This document shows, in pieces, positions 33,686-42,022 of a DNA stretch of 64,000 bases (its first letter is position 1; the number at the start of each line of letters is the position of its first letter). Source of the stretch: Acidobacteriota bacterium (lineage in GTDB: Bacteria; Acidobacteriota; Blastocatellia; Pyrinomonadales; Pyrinomonadaceae); the NCBI GenBank assembly GCA_019242475.1, contig JAFAVK010000119.1, positions 1 through 64,000 on the forward strand, written 5' to 3'. The notes beneath the pieces were generated by a model. The model made no database searches. It saw only the letters and a list, made by a program, of their open reading frames with translations, and was not told where the DNA came from. Position numbers and translations under genes: made by a program.

Positions 33686-36487
33686 ATGAAGCAGAGGCTA
33701 CTCCTGTCCGCCGCGTTGGCGGCTTCAATCCTCTTACAGCTCGCGCCGCCGAGCGCGCTGGCCCAGCGCCGCCCGGCCGCCCCCGCGGGCGGCGCGCAGG
33801 CGGCCGGGCGCTTCGAGCGAGCGCGCTACCAGATCGCGCACCAGAAGTTCGTGCTCGACAACGGCCTGACGCTCCTCGTGCACGAAGACCACAGCGTCCC
33901 CGTCGTCGCCGTCAACCTCTGGTATCACGTCGGCTCGCGCAACGAGAAGCCGGGCAAGACCGGGTTCGCGCACCTCTTCGAGCACTTCTTCTTCAACGGC
34001 TCGGAGAACTACCCGCACGGCTTCCGCGAGGCGATGGACGACCTCGGCGCCAACAACCGCAACGGGACGACCGACACCGACCGCACCAACTTCTTCGAGG
34101 ACGTGCCCGCCTCGGCGCTCGAACGCACGCTCTACCTCGAAGCCGACCGCATGGGCTTCCTCGAAGCGCGCATCTCGCAGGAGATGTTGGAGCGCGAGCG
34201 CGGCGTCGTGCAGAACGAGAAGCGGCAGGGCGAGAACGCGCCCTACGGCCGCGTCTTCAACGAGGTCGCGCCGAAGATGTACCCCGCGTCGCACCCTTAC
34301 TCGTGGACGACCATCGGCTCGATGGAGGACTTGAACGCCGCCTCGCTCGAAGACGTGAAGGAGTGGTACCGGACTTACTACGGCCCGAACAACGCGGTCA
34401 TCGCGCTCGCGGGCGACGTGACGCCGGAGCGCGCGCTGGAGCTGGTGACGAAATACTTCGGCGGCATCCCGCCCGGCCCGCCGCTCGCGCGCACGCGCGA
34501 GTGGATCCCGCGGCTCGAACGCAACGTCCGCGACGAGATGTTCGACCGCGTCCCGCAGGCGCGCGTCTACCGCTTCTACCACGCGCCCGCCTGGCGCGAC
34601 GAAGAGGCCGAGCACCTCTCGCTCTTCGCCGAGGTGCTCTCGGGCTCGAAGAGTTCCAGGCTCGACCGCCGGCTCGTCTACGAGAAGGGGCTGGCGACGG
34701 CCGTCGGCGCGGGCCTGAACAAGAGCGAGCTGGGGAGCATCTTTTCCGTCACCGCCACCGTCAAGCAGGGCGTAGACCCGGCCGAGGTCGAGCGCGAGAT
34801 GGACGCGGTGGTGAACGAGCTGCTCGACAGAGGCCCGACCGCCGAAGAGTTGCAGCGCGCGCGCAGCCGCGTCTTCGCGGACTTCCTGCGCGGCATCGAG
34901 CGGCTCGGCGGCTTCGGCGGGCGCTCGGACGTTCTGGCCGAGAGCATGACCTACGGCGGCTCCCCGGACGCCTACCTCGACAAGCTCGAAGTGATGGCGA
35001 AGGCCAGCCCTGCGGACGTGCGCGCCGCGGGGCAGAAGTGGCTGCGCGCGAACAACTACACGATGCTCGTCAAGCCGTTCCCCAAGCTCGCGGCCACGAA
35101 GGGCGGCCTCGACCGCAAGGTGCTGCCCGCGCTCGGCGGCGCGCCGGAGGTGAAGTTCCCCGAGGTGCAGCGCGCGACCTTGAAGAACGGCCTGCGCGTG
35201 ATGCTGCTCGAACGTCACTCGGCCCCCATCGTCAACGTGACGGTGGCGGTGGACGCGGGCTTCGCCTCCGACACGCCCGAGCGCGCGGGCGCCGCCTCGC
35301 TCGCCGTAGACCTGATGGACGAGGGGACGAAGACGCGCGACGCCTTCAAGATCGTTGACGAGCTAGACTCGCTCGGCGCGCAACTGATTACCTTCAGCCA
35401 GCTCGACCTCTCCTTCGTCAAGGTGCGCGCGACCTCCGAGAACTTGCGGCCGACGCTCGACATCCTCGCCGACGTGGTGCTCAACCCCTCGTTCCCCGAA
35501 GACCAGTTCAAGATTCAGAAGGAGCGCCGCCTCGCGCAGATCGGGCAGGAGAAGGCGCAGGCCGTCGCCGCCGCGCTGCGCGTCCTGCCCGGCCTCCTCT
35601 ACGGCGCGGCGCACGCCTACGGCAAGCCGTCTTCGGGCTCCGGCACGGAGAAGTCGGTCGAGCCCGTCACGCGCGAAGACCTCGCGCGCTGGCACGCGCA
35701 GTGGTTCAAGCCGGGCAGCGCGACGGTCATCGTCACCGGCGACACGACGATGCAGAAGGTGCTCCCCGCGCTCGAAGCGTCGTTCGGCGCGTGGGCGCCG
35801 GGCGAGGCGCCCGCGAAGAACATCACGTCGGTCGCGCGCACCGCGGGCGGCCGCGTCTACCTCATCGACAAGCCCGACGCGCCGCAGTCAACCATCGTCG
35901 CCGCGCACCTCTCCGAGCCCGGCGGGCAGGCCGAGGAGCAGGCGATTGAAACGGTGATGCGCAACTTCGGCGGCATGGCGACGTCGAGACTTAATCGCAA
36001 CCTGCGGCTCGACAAACACTGGAGCTACGGCACGCAGGGGGGCATCCTCGACGCGCGCGGGCAGCGCCCCTTCCTCGTCATCGCGCCCGTGCAGACCGAC
36101 AAGACGAAGGAGTCGATGGCCGAGGTGGCGAAGGAGATCAAAGGGCTCGCGGGCGAGCGCCCCGTGGCGGGCGAGGAGTTCGCTAGCATCATGCGCAACA
36201 TGACGCTCCGGCTGCCCGCGCGCTTCGAGACGCTCGACGCGTTAGAGGGCGCGGCCGTGCGTTTGATTAACTACAACCTCCCGGCCGACTACTGGGCGCG
36301 CTACGCCGCGGACGTGCGCGGCCTGACCGAGGCGCAGCTCAACGACGCCGCCAAGAAGTTCGTCCGCCCCGGCGAGGTCATCTGGATCGTCGTCGGCGAC
36401 CTCCGCAAGGTCGAGAAGGGCGTCCGCGAACTCGGCTTCGGCGAGGTCATCCGCCTCAACGCCGACGGCGAGCCCGCCGGGCAGTGA
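33686..36487 (+). CDS. M16 family zinc protease, two-domain (active plus inactive halves)
   Basis: The 933-residue protein has a signal peptide ending LALAQ, so it is periplasmic. The first M16 unit has the inverted zinc motif HLFEH (His96, Glu99, His100) and the downstream Glu in VVQNEKRQ. The second unit (from about 500, LKNGLRVMLLERHSAP) lacks an HxxEH motif and supplies the substrate-binding half, as in pitrilysin/PqqL-type fused enzymes. It degrades peptides inside a closed chamber. The ATG at 33686 is preceded by GAGG at a 7-base spacing; the longer upstream frame would bury the signal peptide. An intrinsic terminator follows. Confidence 0.93.
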   Translation: MKQRLLLSAALAASILLQLAPPSALAQRRPAAPAGGAQAAGRFERARYQIAHQKFVLDNGLTLLVHEDHSVPVVAVNLWYHVGSRNEKPGKTGFAHLFEHFFFNGSENYPHGFREAMDDLGANNRNGTTDTDRTNFFEDVPASALERTLYLEADRMGFLEARISQEMLERERGVVQNEKRQGENAPYGRVFNEVAPKMYPASHPYSWTTIGSMEDLNAASLEDVKEWYRTYYGPNNAVIALAGDVTPERALELVTKYFGGIPPGPPLARTREWIPRLERNVRDEMFDRVPQARVYRFYHAPAWRDEEAEHLSLFAEVLSGSKSSRLDRRLVYEKGLATAVGAGLNKSELGSIFSVTATVKQGVDPAEVEREMDAVVNELLDRGPTAEELQRARSRVFADFLRGIERLGGFGGRSDVLAESMTYGGSPDAYLDKLEVMAKASPADVRAAGQKWLRANNYTMLVKPFPKLAATKGGLDRKVLPALGGAPEVKFPEVQRATLKNGLRVMLLERHSAPIVNVTVAVDAGFASDTPERAGAASLAVDLMDEGTKTRDAFKIVDELDSLGAQLITFSQLDLSFVKVRATSENLRPTLDILADVVLNPSFPEDQFKIQKERRLAQIGQEKAQAVAAALRVLPGLLYGAAHAYGKPSSGSGTEKSVEPVTREDLARWHAQWFKPGSATVIVTGDTTMQKVLPALEASFGAWAPGEAPAKNITSVARTAGGRVYLIDKPDAPQSTIVAAHLSEPGGQAEEQAIETVMRNFGGMATSRLNRNLRLDKHWSYGTQGGILDARGQRPFLVIAPVQTDKTKESMAEVAKEIKGLAGERPVAGEEFASIMRNMTLRLPARFETLDALEGAAVRLINYNLPADYWARYAADVRGLTEAQLNDAAKKFVRPGEVIWIVVGDLRKVEKGVRELGFGEVIRLNADGEPAGQ

Positions 36488-36490
36488 CGA

Positions 36491-36514
36491 GTAGGCAGTA
36501 GGCAGACGGCAGTT
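36491..36514. repeat. Solo arm of a GTAGGCA-type element
   Basis: GTAGGCA, GTAGGCA, GACGGCA, GTT follow the M16 stop codon without a complementary arm. The unit order matches part of the left arm at 5785-5814, so this is a half-element. Confidence 0.65.
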
Positions 36515-36536
36515 AATTTCCTTCGGGGAAATTTTT
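36515..36536 (+). terminator. Intrinsic terminator of the M16 protease gene
   Basis: A 7-bp stem AATTTCC/GGAAATT with a TTCGG loop is followed by a T-run. It begins directly after the half repeat element, 28 bases after the stop codon. Confidence 0.7.
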
Positions 36537-36560
36537 CAAGCATTTCCTACGGGCGGTATG

Positions 36561-36589
36561 TTGACTCGGGGGCGATTCTGGCGTACAAA
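36561..36589 (+). promoter_or_regulatory. Promoter of the MltF-like gene
   Basis: TTGACT (36561-36566) and TACAAA (36584-36589) are spaced by exactly 17 bases, about 75 bases before the ATG. The -35 matches five of six consensus bases. It lies just after the previous gene's terminator. Confidence 0.5.
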
Positions 36590-36665
36590 GTTTGCAATCG
36601 TACCCCGCAGCCTAAGTCCCCTTTTGAACTAGCGAAGGGTCTCCCCGCCCGTTGGACGAATCCCG

Positions 36666-38216
36666 ATGAGCCCGACGTGTAGACTGCTCTGCCTGCTTCT
36701 GTCCGCCTGCCTGCTCTGCTTCCCGGCCGCGTCCTGCAAGCGCGGGCCGAAGACGAAGCTCGAAGCCGTGGACAAGATCGTGCGCAAGACGGACGTGCCG
36801 CCGCCGGCCGAGCCCGTCAAGCGCGACCTCGCACAGATACGCGAGCGCGGCGAGCTGACCGTGCTCGCACCCTACAACTCGACGACCTACTTCGTCTACC
36901 GCGGCGAGCCGCTGGGCTACGAGTACGAGCTGCTGCGCGCGTTCGCCGAGGCGGAGGGGCTCAAGCTCAAGATGGTCGTCGTCACAGACCCGAAGAGCCT
37001 CCTGCCGCTCCTCAACTCGGGCGAAGGCGACGTGGCCGCCTCGCGGCTCATCCCGACGCCCGAGACGGAGGCGCAGGCCGCCTTCACGCGCGCCCTCTAC
37101 GAGACCGAGCCCGCGCTCGTGCAGCAGGCCGAGCCGCCCGCGGCCGCGTCGAAGGTCGCCGAGAAGGCGATGGCGCCGGGGCCGGCCGACCCGACGCCCG
37201 AGGTGGACATCCAGGCGCGGCTCGTCACCGCGCCGGCGCAGCTCGCCGGCAAGCAGGTTGACCTGCCGGAGAAGTCGCCCTACGCGCGTACGCTCGTCGA
37301 ACTCTCCGACGAAATCAATGGCGACATCCACGTCGTCGAGCTGGGCGAGGTGCAGGACGAGGCGCTGGCGCAGAAGATCGCGCGCGGCGAGGTCGAGTTC
37401 ACGGTCATGCAGGCGAACCTCGCGGCGCTCAAGGAGGCCGAGTTCAGCAACCTCAAGGTGCGTCCCGTCCTCGGGAGCAAGCACCCGGTGGCGTGGGCCG
37501 TGCGCAAGAACTCGCCCGAGCTGCTCGCGGAGCTGAACCGCTGGATCGAGGACAAGCAGAACGAGGGTCTCTTCGCACGCGTCTACAAGAAATATTTCGT
37601 GGATATGAAGGGGCACATCGAGCGCGCGACGAGCGACTACCTGACCTCCGCGACAGGGAAGCTGTGCGCCTACGACGACCTGCTGAAGAAGCACGCCGCC
37701 GAGATCGGCTGGGACTGGCGGCTGCTCGCCTCGCAGGTCTACCAGGAGTCGAAGTTCAAGCCGGACGCGAAGTCCTGGGCGGGGGCGGAGGGGTTATTAC
37801 AACTGATGCCGGGGACGGCGCGGCAGGTCGGCGTGCACGACCCGTTCGACCCGGAGGATAACGTCGGCGGCGCGGTCAGGTACTTGAAATGGCTGAACGA
37901 ATTCTGGGACGAGCGCGTCGAGGACGAGCCCGAGCGTTTGAAGTTCATCCTCGCCTCCTACAACTGCGGCCCCGGCCACGTCGAGGACGCGCAGCGCCTG
38001 GCGTCGAAGTACGGCGGGAACCCTCTGGCGTGGGACGACGTTTCCTACTGGCTCTTGCAGAAGTCCACGCAGCAGTACTCCACCGACGAGGTCGTCAAGT
38101 TCGGCTTCTGCCGCGGCCTTGAGCCGGTCAACTACGTGGATCACATCCTCCGCCGCTACGACCGCTACAAAGAGTTCGTCGTCGCCCAGCGCCGCACGCG
38201 GAAGTCCCGCGGTTGA
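36666..38216 (+). CDS. MltF-like membrane-bound lytic transglycosylase (SBP_bac_3 plus SLT)
   Basis: The 516-residue lipoprotein has a lipobox PAASC at about residues 19-23. An N-terminal solute-binding-protein-like regulatory domain starts at LAQIRERGELTVLAPYN and ends near 320. It is interrupted at about 150-210 by a Pro/Ala-rich insert (EPPAAASKVAEKAM onward). The C-terminal SLT domain (about 335-470) carries the catalytic Glu361 in YQESKF, followed by GAEGLLQLMPGTA and YNCGPGHV. It cleaves peptidoglycan glycan strands. An octad hairpin follows the gene. Confidence 0.9.
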   Translation: MSPTCRLLCLLLSACLLCFPAASCKRGPKTKLEAVDKIVRKTDVPPPAEPVKRDLAQIRERGELTVLAPYNSTTYFVYRGEPLGYEYELLRAFAEAEGLKLKMVVVTDPKSLLPLLNSGEGDVAASRLIPTPETEAQAAFTRALYETEPALVQQAEPPAAASKVAEKAMAPGPADPTPEVDIQARLVTAPAQLAGKQVDLPEKSPYARTLVELSDEINGDIHVVELGEVQDEALAQKIARGEVEFTVMQANLAALKEAEFSNLKVRPVLGSKHPVAWAVRKNSPELLAELNRWIEDKQNEGLFARVYKKYFVDMKGHIERATSDYLTSATGKLCAYDDLLKKHAAEIGWDWRLLASQVYQESKFKPDAKSWAGAEGLLQLMPGTARQVGVHDPFDPEDNVGGAVRYLKWLNEFWDERVEDEPERLKFILASYNCGPGHVEDAQRLASKYGGNPLAWDDVSYWLLQKSTQQYSTDEVVKFGFCRGLEPVNYVDHILRRYDRYKEFVVAQRRTRKSRG

Positions 38217-38237
38217 GTCGCGGCGGGAGCTATTCAC

Positions 38238-38303
38238 CACAGAGACACGGAGGCACAGCTTGAAGAGGAATAGCTCAACAAGCTGTGCCTCCGTGTCTCT
38301 GTG
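38238..38303. repeat. Octad-armed inverted repeat, CACAGAGA type, perfect 24-bp arms
   Basis: The left arm (38238-38261) is CACAGAGA, CACGGAGG, CACAGCTT. The right arm (38280-38303) is its perfect complement, with an 18-base loop. It sits between co-directional genes and is nearly identical in units and loop (TTGAAGAGGAA) to the element at 51312-51388. Confidence 0.9.
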
Positions 38304-38348
38304 TTAAAATTCGCTCACTCACACAGCTTCAACTTTAAGGAGTCGCCT

Positions 38349-39281
38349 TTGCTCAGTAGAACCGCGCTCGCCTTCGCCGTCTCGATTGCCTTGAGCCTCT
38401 GCGCGTGTGTGAGCAAGAGCGAGACGCCGACGCAGGCGCCGGCCGCGGCGGCGGGCACGCTTGCGCCGCAGGTCTCGGGCGCGGAGCTGGCCGCGCGTTT
38501 GAAGGAGATTTGTGAGAAGTCGGGCGGGCGTTGCGGCGTGGCCGTGACGCACGTCGAGACCGGAAGGGGCGCGGCCTTCGAGGGCGACACGCCCCTGCCG
38601 CTCTACAGCGTCTTCAAGCTGCCGCTCGCGGTCGAGGTGCTGAAAGAGGTCGAGGAGGGGCGGCTGACTCTCGAACAGAAGGTGCACGTCGAGCCCGAGG
38701 AGGCCGCGCCGGGCGTGAAAGAGAACAGCGACCTCTGGCGGGAGCCTTCAGACCGAACCGTCCGCGAGCTGTTGGAGTTCTCCATCGTGCGGAGCGACAA
38801 CACTTCGAGCGACAAGCTGCTCGAACTCGTCGGCGGCCCCGAGGCGGTCACGCGCCGCATGCGCGCTCTCGGCCTGACGAACGTCGAAGTCCGAGCCTCG
38901 GCGAAGGAGTTTCTGCGGAGCAAGGGCGCGCACCCGAACACGGGCTCGGCCGCAGACCTCGCGCGCCTGCTCGTCATGCTCCAGAAGGGCGAGGCGCTCG
39001 CGCCGCCGCAGCTCGAAGTGCTGCTCGGCCTCATGGGGCGCGTCGTGACGGGCGACCGACGCCTGCGCGCGGGCGTGCCCGCGGGCACGAACGTCGCCGA
39101 CAAGACGGGCACCGGCCCCTCGACGATTAACGATGTCGGCGTGATTACTCTGCCCGGCGACAAAGGGCATCTTGCGGTCGCCGTGCTGATCGACGGCTCG
39201 AAGCTGCCCGCCGAGAAGCAGGAAGACCTCATCGCGGAGGTCGCGCGCGCAGCCTACGACGCGCACGCGAAAGGGAAGTAA
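38349..39281 (+). CDS. Class A beta-lactamase-like serine hydrolase, lipoprotein
   Basis: The 310-residue protein has a lipoprotein-like signal ending LSLCAC. It keeps three class A motifs: S87xxK90 (YSVFK), S149DN (RSDNTSSD) and K252TG (DKTGTG). The omega loop reads KEFLRSKGAHPNTG. A Glu is present near the expected position, but the usual E-x-E-L-N arrangement is altered, so deacylation efficiency is uncertain. It could hydrolyse beta-lactams in the periplasm or be a peptidoglycan hydrolase. The TTG start is supported by AAGGAG 6 bases upstream; an ATG-like longer frame lacks such a site. Confidence 0.85.
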   Translation: MLSRTALAFAVSIALSLCACVSKSETPTQAPAAAAGTLAPQVSGAELAARLKEICEKSGGRCGVAVTHVETGRGAAFEGDTPLPLYSVFKLPLAVEVLKEVEEGRLTLEQKVHVEPEEAAPGVKENSDLWREPSDRTVRELLEFSIVRSDNTSSDKLLELVGGPEAVTRRMRALGLTNVEVRASAKEFLRSKGAHPNTGSAADLARLLVMLQKGEALAPPQLEVLLGLMGRVVTGDRRLRAGVPAGTNVADKTGTGPSTINDVGVITLPGDKGHLAVAVLIDGSKLPAEKQEDLIAEVARAAYDAHAKGK

Positions 39282-39313
39282 GGTTGATGCTTCTGCAAGA
39301 GGTGACTTAAAGA

Positions 39314-39844
39314 ATGACGAGAGAAAACCCAGCCCCGAACGTCCGCCGCGCTTCGACCGACGATGCGAAGTTGTTGGCGGAGTTGGGGGCGCGAACGTTT
39401 TCGGAAACGTTCGCCGAAGACAATTCGCCCGAAGACATGGCCGCCTACGTGGCCGACTCGTTCAGCCTCGAACGGCTGACGGAGGAATTGACCGACCCTT
39501 TGTCCGTCTTCTTCATCGCCGAGGTTGACGACGTTGCGGCGGGCTACGCCAAAATTCACCCGGGCGAAACGGCAGAGGGCGTCGAGGGAGAGAGGCCGAT
39601 TGAACTCGTGCGCCTCTACGTCGCACAAGCCTGGCTCGGGCGCGGGGTCGGCCCGGCGCTGATGCGGCGGTGTGTTGACGCGACGCGCGAGATGGGATTC
39701 CAGACCATCTGGCTCGGGGTGTGGGAGCACAACCGACGCGCGCAGGCGTTCTATCGTAAGTGGAGTTTCTACGAAGTCGGAGAGCACATTTTCCAGCTCG
39801 GTTCCGACCCGCAGAGAGACATCGTGATGCAGCGAGCCGTTTGA
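39314..39844 (+). CDS. GNAT family N-acetyltransferase
   Basis: The 176-residue protein has the GNAT acetyl-CoA-binding motif A in LYVAQAWLGRGVGPALM (R/Q-x-x-G-x-G/A pattern near residues 104-118) and motif B around WEHNRRAQAFYRKWSF. The N-terminal ARTFSETFAEDNSPEDM resembles PaiA-type (spermidine/spermine) acetyltransferases, but the substrate cannot be assigned. It starts a tight run of four co-directional genes with gaps of 3 bases or fewer. Confidence 0.85.
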   Translation: MTRENPAPNVRRASTDDAKLLAELGARTFSETFAEDNSPEDMAAYVADSFSLERLTEELTDPLSVFFIAEVDDVAAGYAKIHPGETAEGVEGERPIELVRLYVAQAWLGRGVGPALMRRCVDATREMGFQTIWLGVWEHNRRAQAFYRKWSFYEVGEHIFQLGSDPQRDIVMQRAV

Positions 39845-39847
39845 ACG

Positions 39848-40759
39848 ATGAGGGGGGACGTTTTGGAGTCGCCGCTGCCAACCTTGGACGGCGTGGCGCC
39901 GAGCCGGCAGACGCTGCCCGCCGCGGGGCGCTGGGCGACCGTGCTCGACTTCCTTTCGGAGCGGCACGCGTCCGTCGGCTTTGAGACGTGGGCCGCGCGG
40001 ATGCGCGCGGGGCGCGTGGTTGACGAGGCGGGCCACCGGGTCACGCCCGAGAGCCCTTACCGCGCGGGCGCGTGCGTCTACTACTACCGCGAGCCGGAGG
40101 AAGAGACGCGCGTCCCCTTCGCAGAGAGAATCATTCACCTCGACGAGCACCTCCTCGTGGCCGACAAGCCGCACTTCCTCGCGGTCGCGCCGGCGGGGCG
40201 CTTCCTGCGCGAGACGCTGCTCGTGCGTTTGAAGAGGAGCACAGGGCTCGACGCGCTCGCCCCCGTCCACCGCATCGACCGCGAGACCGCAGGGCTAGTC
40301 GTCTTCTCCGTCAACCCCTCGACGCGCGGCGCCTACGCCTCGCTCTTCCAGCGGCGCGAGGTGTCGAAGGTCTACGAGGCGCTGTCTGTCGGCCGTCCCG
40401 CGCTCGACCTCCCCGTCACGCGCCGCAGCCGCATCGTCGCGGGCGAGCCCTTCTTCCGCATGAAGGAGGTTGACGGCGAGCCGAACTCCGAGACGCGCGT
40501 TGAGTTGATTGCTGAGCGCGAAGGCGGGACGCTCTACGAGGCGAGACCTTTGACGGGGCGCAAGCACCAGGTGCGCCTTCACCTCGCGGCGCTCGGGCTG
40601 CCGGTCTTGAACGACAGGCTCTACCCGGAAGCGCTGCCCGACACGCCCGAAGATTTTTCCGCCCCGCTTAAACTGCTGGCGAAGTCCCTCTCCTTCCGCG
40701 ACCCTCTGACCGGCCGCATCCTTCACTTCGAGAGCGAGAGAGGACTTGAGGGCGGTTGA
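39848..40759 (+). CDS. RluA-family pseudouridine synthase
   Basis: The 303-residue enzyme isomerises uridine to pseudouridine in RNA. The catalytic Asp144 is in HRIDRETAGLVVF. The second conserved block is RKHQVRLHLAALGLP. It lacks an obvious S4 domain, although residues about 40-85 could be a reduced one. Length and motifs fit RluA/TruC/RluC-type enzymes; the exact rRNA or tRNA target is unknown. Its start follows the GNAT stop by 3 bases, and its TGA overlaps the next gene's TTG. Confidence 0.9.
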   Translation: MRGDVLESPLPTLDGVAPSRQTLPAAGRWATVLDFLSERHASVGFETWAARMRAGRVVDEAGHRVTPESPYRAGACVYYYREPEEETRVPFAERIIHLDEHLLVADKPHFLAVAPAGRFLRETLLVRLKRSTGLDALAPVHRIDRETAGLVVFSVNPSTRGAYASLFQRREVSKVYEALSVGRPALDLPVTRRSRIVAGEPFFRMKEVDGEPNSETRVELIAEREGGTLYEARPLTGRKHQVRLHLAALGLPVLNDRLYPEALPDTPEDFSAPLKLLAKSLSFRDPLTGRILHFESERGLEGG

Positions 40760-42021
40760 GAAAAGAGGGCGCGGACATTAAAGTTCAAAGCTTGCCGTCG
40801 AAGACTACAGTTCAAGGCCACTCCGTTCCCCGCGTGTCGGCGGCGCAGGCGCGTCTGCTCTTGATGGGGGCGCAGGGGCTGCTGGCAGACCCCGGCCGGG
40901 CGGCGACGAGGACGGCCGTGTTCGACCTCGTCAGGCGGATGGGCTTCGTGCAGCTCGACTCGATCAGCTACGTCGAGCGCGCGCACCACCTGACGCTCTC
41001 CAGCCGGCTCCACGCCTACCGGCGCGAGCACCTCGCGCGGCTGCTTGAGCGCGACCGGAGCCTCTTCGAGCATTGGACGCACGACGCCTCGGCCGTCCCC
41101 ACCGAGTGGTTCGCGCACTGGAAGCCGCGCTTCGAGCGCGCCGGCGCGCGCATCCGCGGGAGCGCCTGGTGGCAGGAGCGCATGGGCGGCGAGGCCGACC
41201 GCCACGTCGAAGCCGTGCGCGCGCGCGTCCACAGGGAGGGGCCGCTCCGCTCGCAGGACTTCGAGCACGAGAAGGGTCAGTCTTCCGCCTGGTGGGGCTG
41301 GAAGCCGCAGAAGGCCGCGCTCGAATACCTCTGGCGCACGGGCGAGCTGGTGGTCGCGCGGCGCGAGAGTTTTCAGAAAGTCTACGACCTGACCGAGCGG
41401 GTCTTTCCGGAATTGCACGGCGCCCCCGCGCCGGACGAAGAAGAGCACACGGAGTGGGCCTGCTCGACCGCGCTTGAGAGATTGGTAATAGCGACGCCGA
41501 AGGAGCTGGCCGAGTTCTGGGCGGCAATAGACCCGGCGCGCGCGAAGGTCTGGTGCGAGCGGGCCGCGCGGCAAGGGAGGATCGTGCCGGTGCTCGTCGA
41601 GCCGCTCGAAGGCCAGGGTTCGAAGCCGCGGCCGGCGTACGCGCTGCCGGACTGGGAGCGGCGGCTGAAGCGTCTGCCCGAGCCGCCGCCTTTGACGCGC
41701 CTGCTCAGCCCGTTCGACCCCGTCCTGCGCGACCGCGCGCGTGCGCTGCGCTTGTTCGGGTTCGACTACCGCTTCGAGGCGTTCGTGCCCGGGCCGCAGC
41801 GCAGGTTCGGCTACTACGTCCTGCCCGTGCTCGAAGGCGACAGGCTCGTCGGCCGCATCGACCCGAAGTTCGAGCGCGCGGAGGGCCTGCTCAAAGTCCG
41901 CCACGTCTACTGGGAGCCGGGCGTGCGCGCGACCCGCGAGCGGGTCAAGAGTTTAAAGGAGGCGGCCGGGCGGCTGGCGAGCTTCATCGGCGCCGAAGGC
42001 GTCGAGTGGGCGGGCGTCTGA
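40756..42021 (+). CDS. YcaQ-like (HTH_42 family) DNA glycosylase
   Basis: The 421-residue protein matches the HTH_42 family of winged-helix DNA glycosylases that excise alkylated bases or unhook interstrand crosslinks. Residues about 30-80 contain VRRMGFVQLDSISYVERAH. QLD fits the Gln-x-Asp active-site pattern of the YcaQ-like branch rather than the Gln-x-Gln of the AlkZ branch. The HHLTLSSR segment that follows is also conserved. The TTG start overlaps the stop of the RluA-type gene (TTGA), so translation is coupled. The partner genes are RNA modification and serine synthesis, with no repair neighbour. Confidence 0.86.
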   Translation: MRKEGADIKVQSLPSKTTVQGHSVPRVSAAQARLLLMGAQGLLADPGRAATRTAVFDLVRRMGFVQLDSISYVERAHHLTLSSRLHAYRREHLARLLERDRSLFEHWTHDASAVPTEWFAHWKPRFERAGARIRGSAWWQERMGGEADRHVEAVRARVHREGPLRSQDFEHEKGQSSAWWGWKPQKAALEYLWRTGELVVARRESFQKVYDLTERVFPELHGAPAPDEEEHTEWACSTALERLVIATPKELAEFWAAIDPARAKVWCERAARQGRIVPVLVEPLEGQGSKPRPAYALPDWERRLKRLPEPPPLTRLLSPFDPVLRDRARALRLFGFDYRFEAFVPGPQRRFGYYVLPVLEGDRLVGRIDPKFERAEGLLKVRHVYWEPGVRATRERVKSLKEAAGRLASFIGAEGVEWAGV

Positions 42022-42022
42022 C

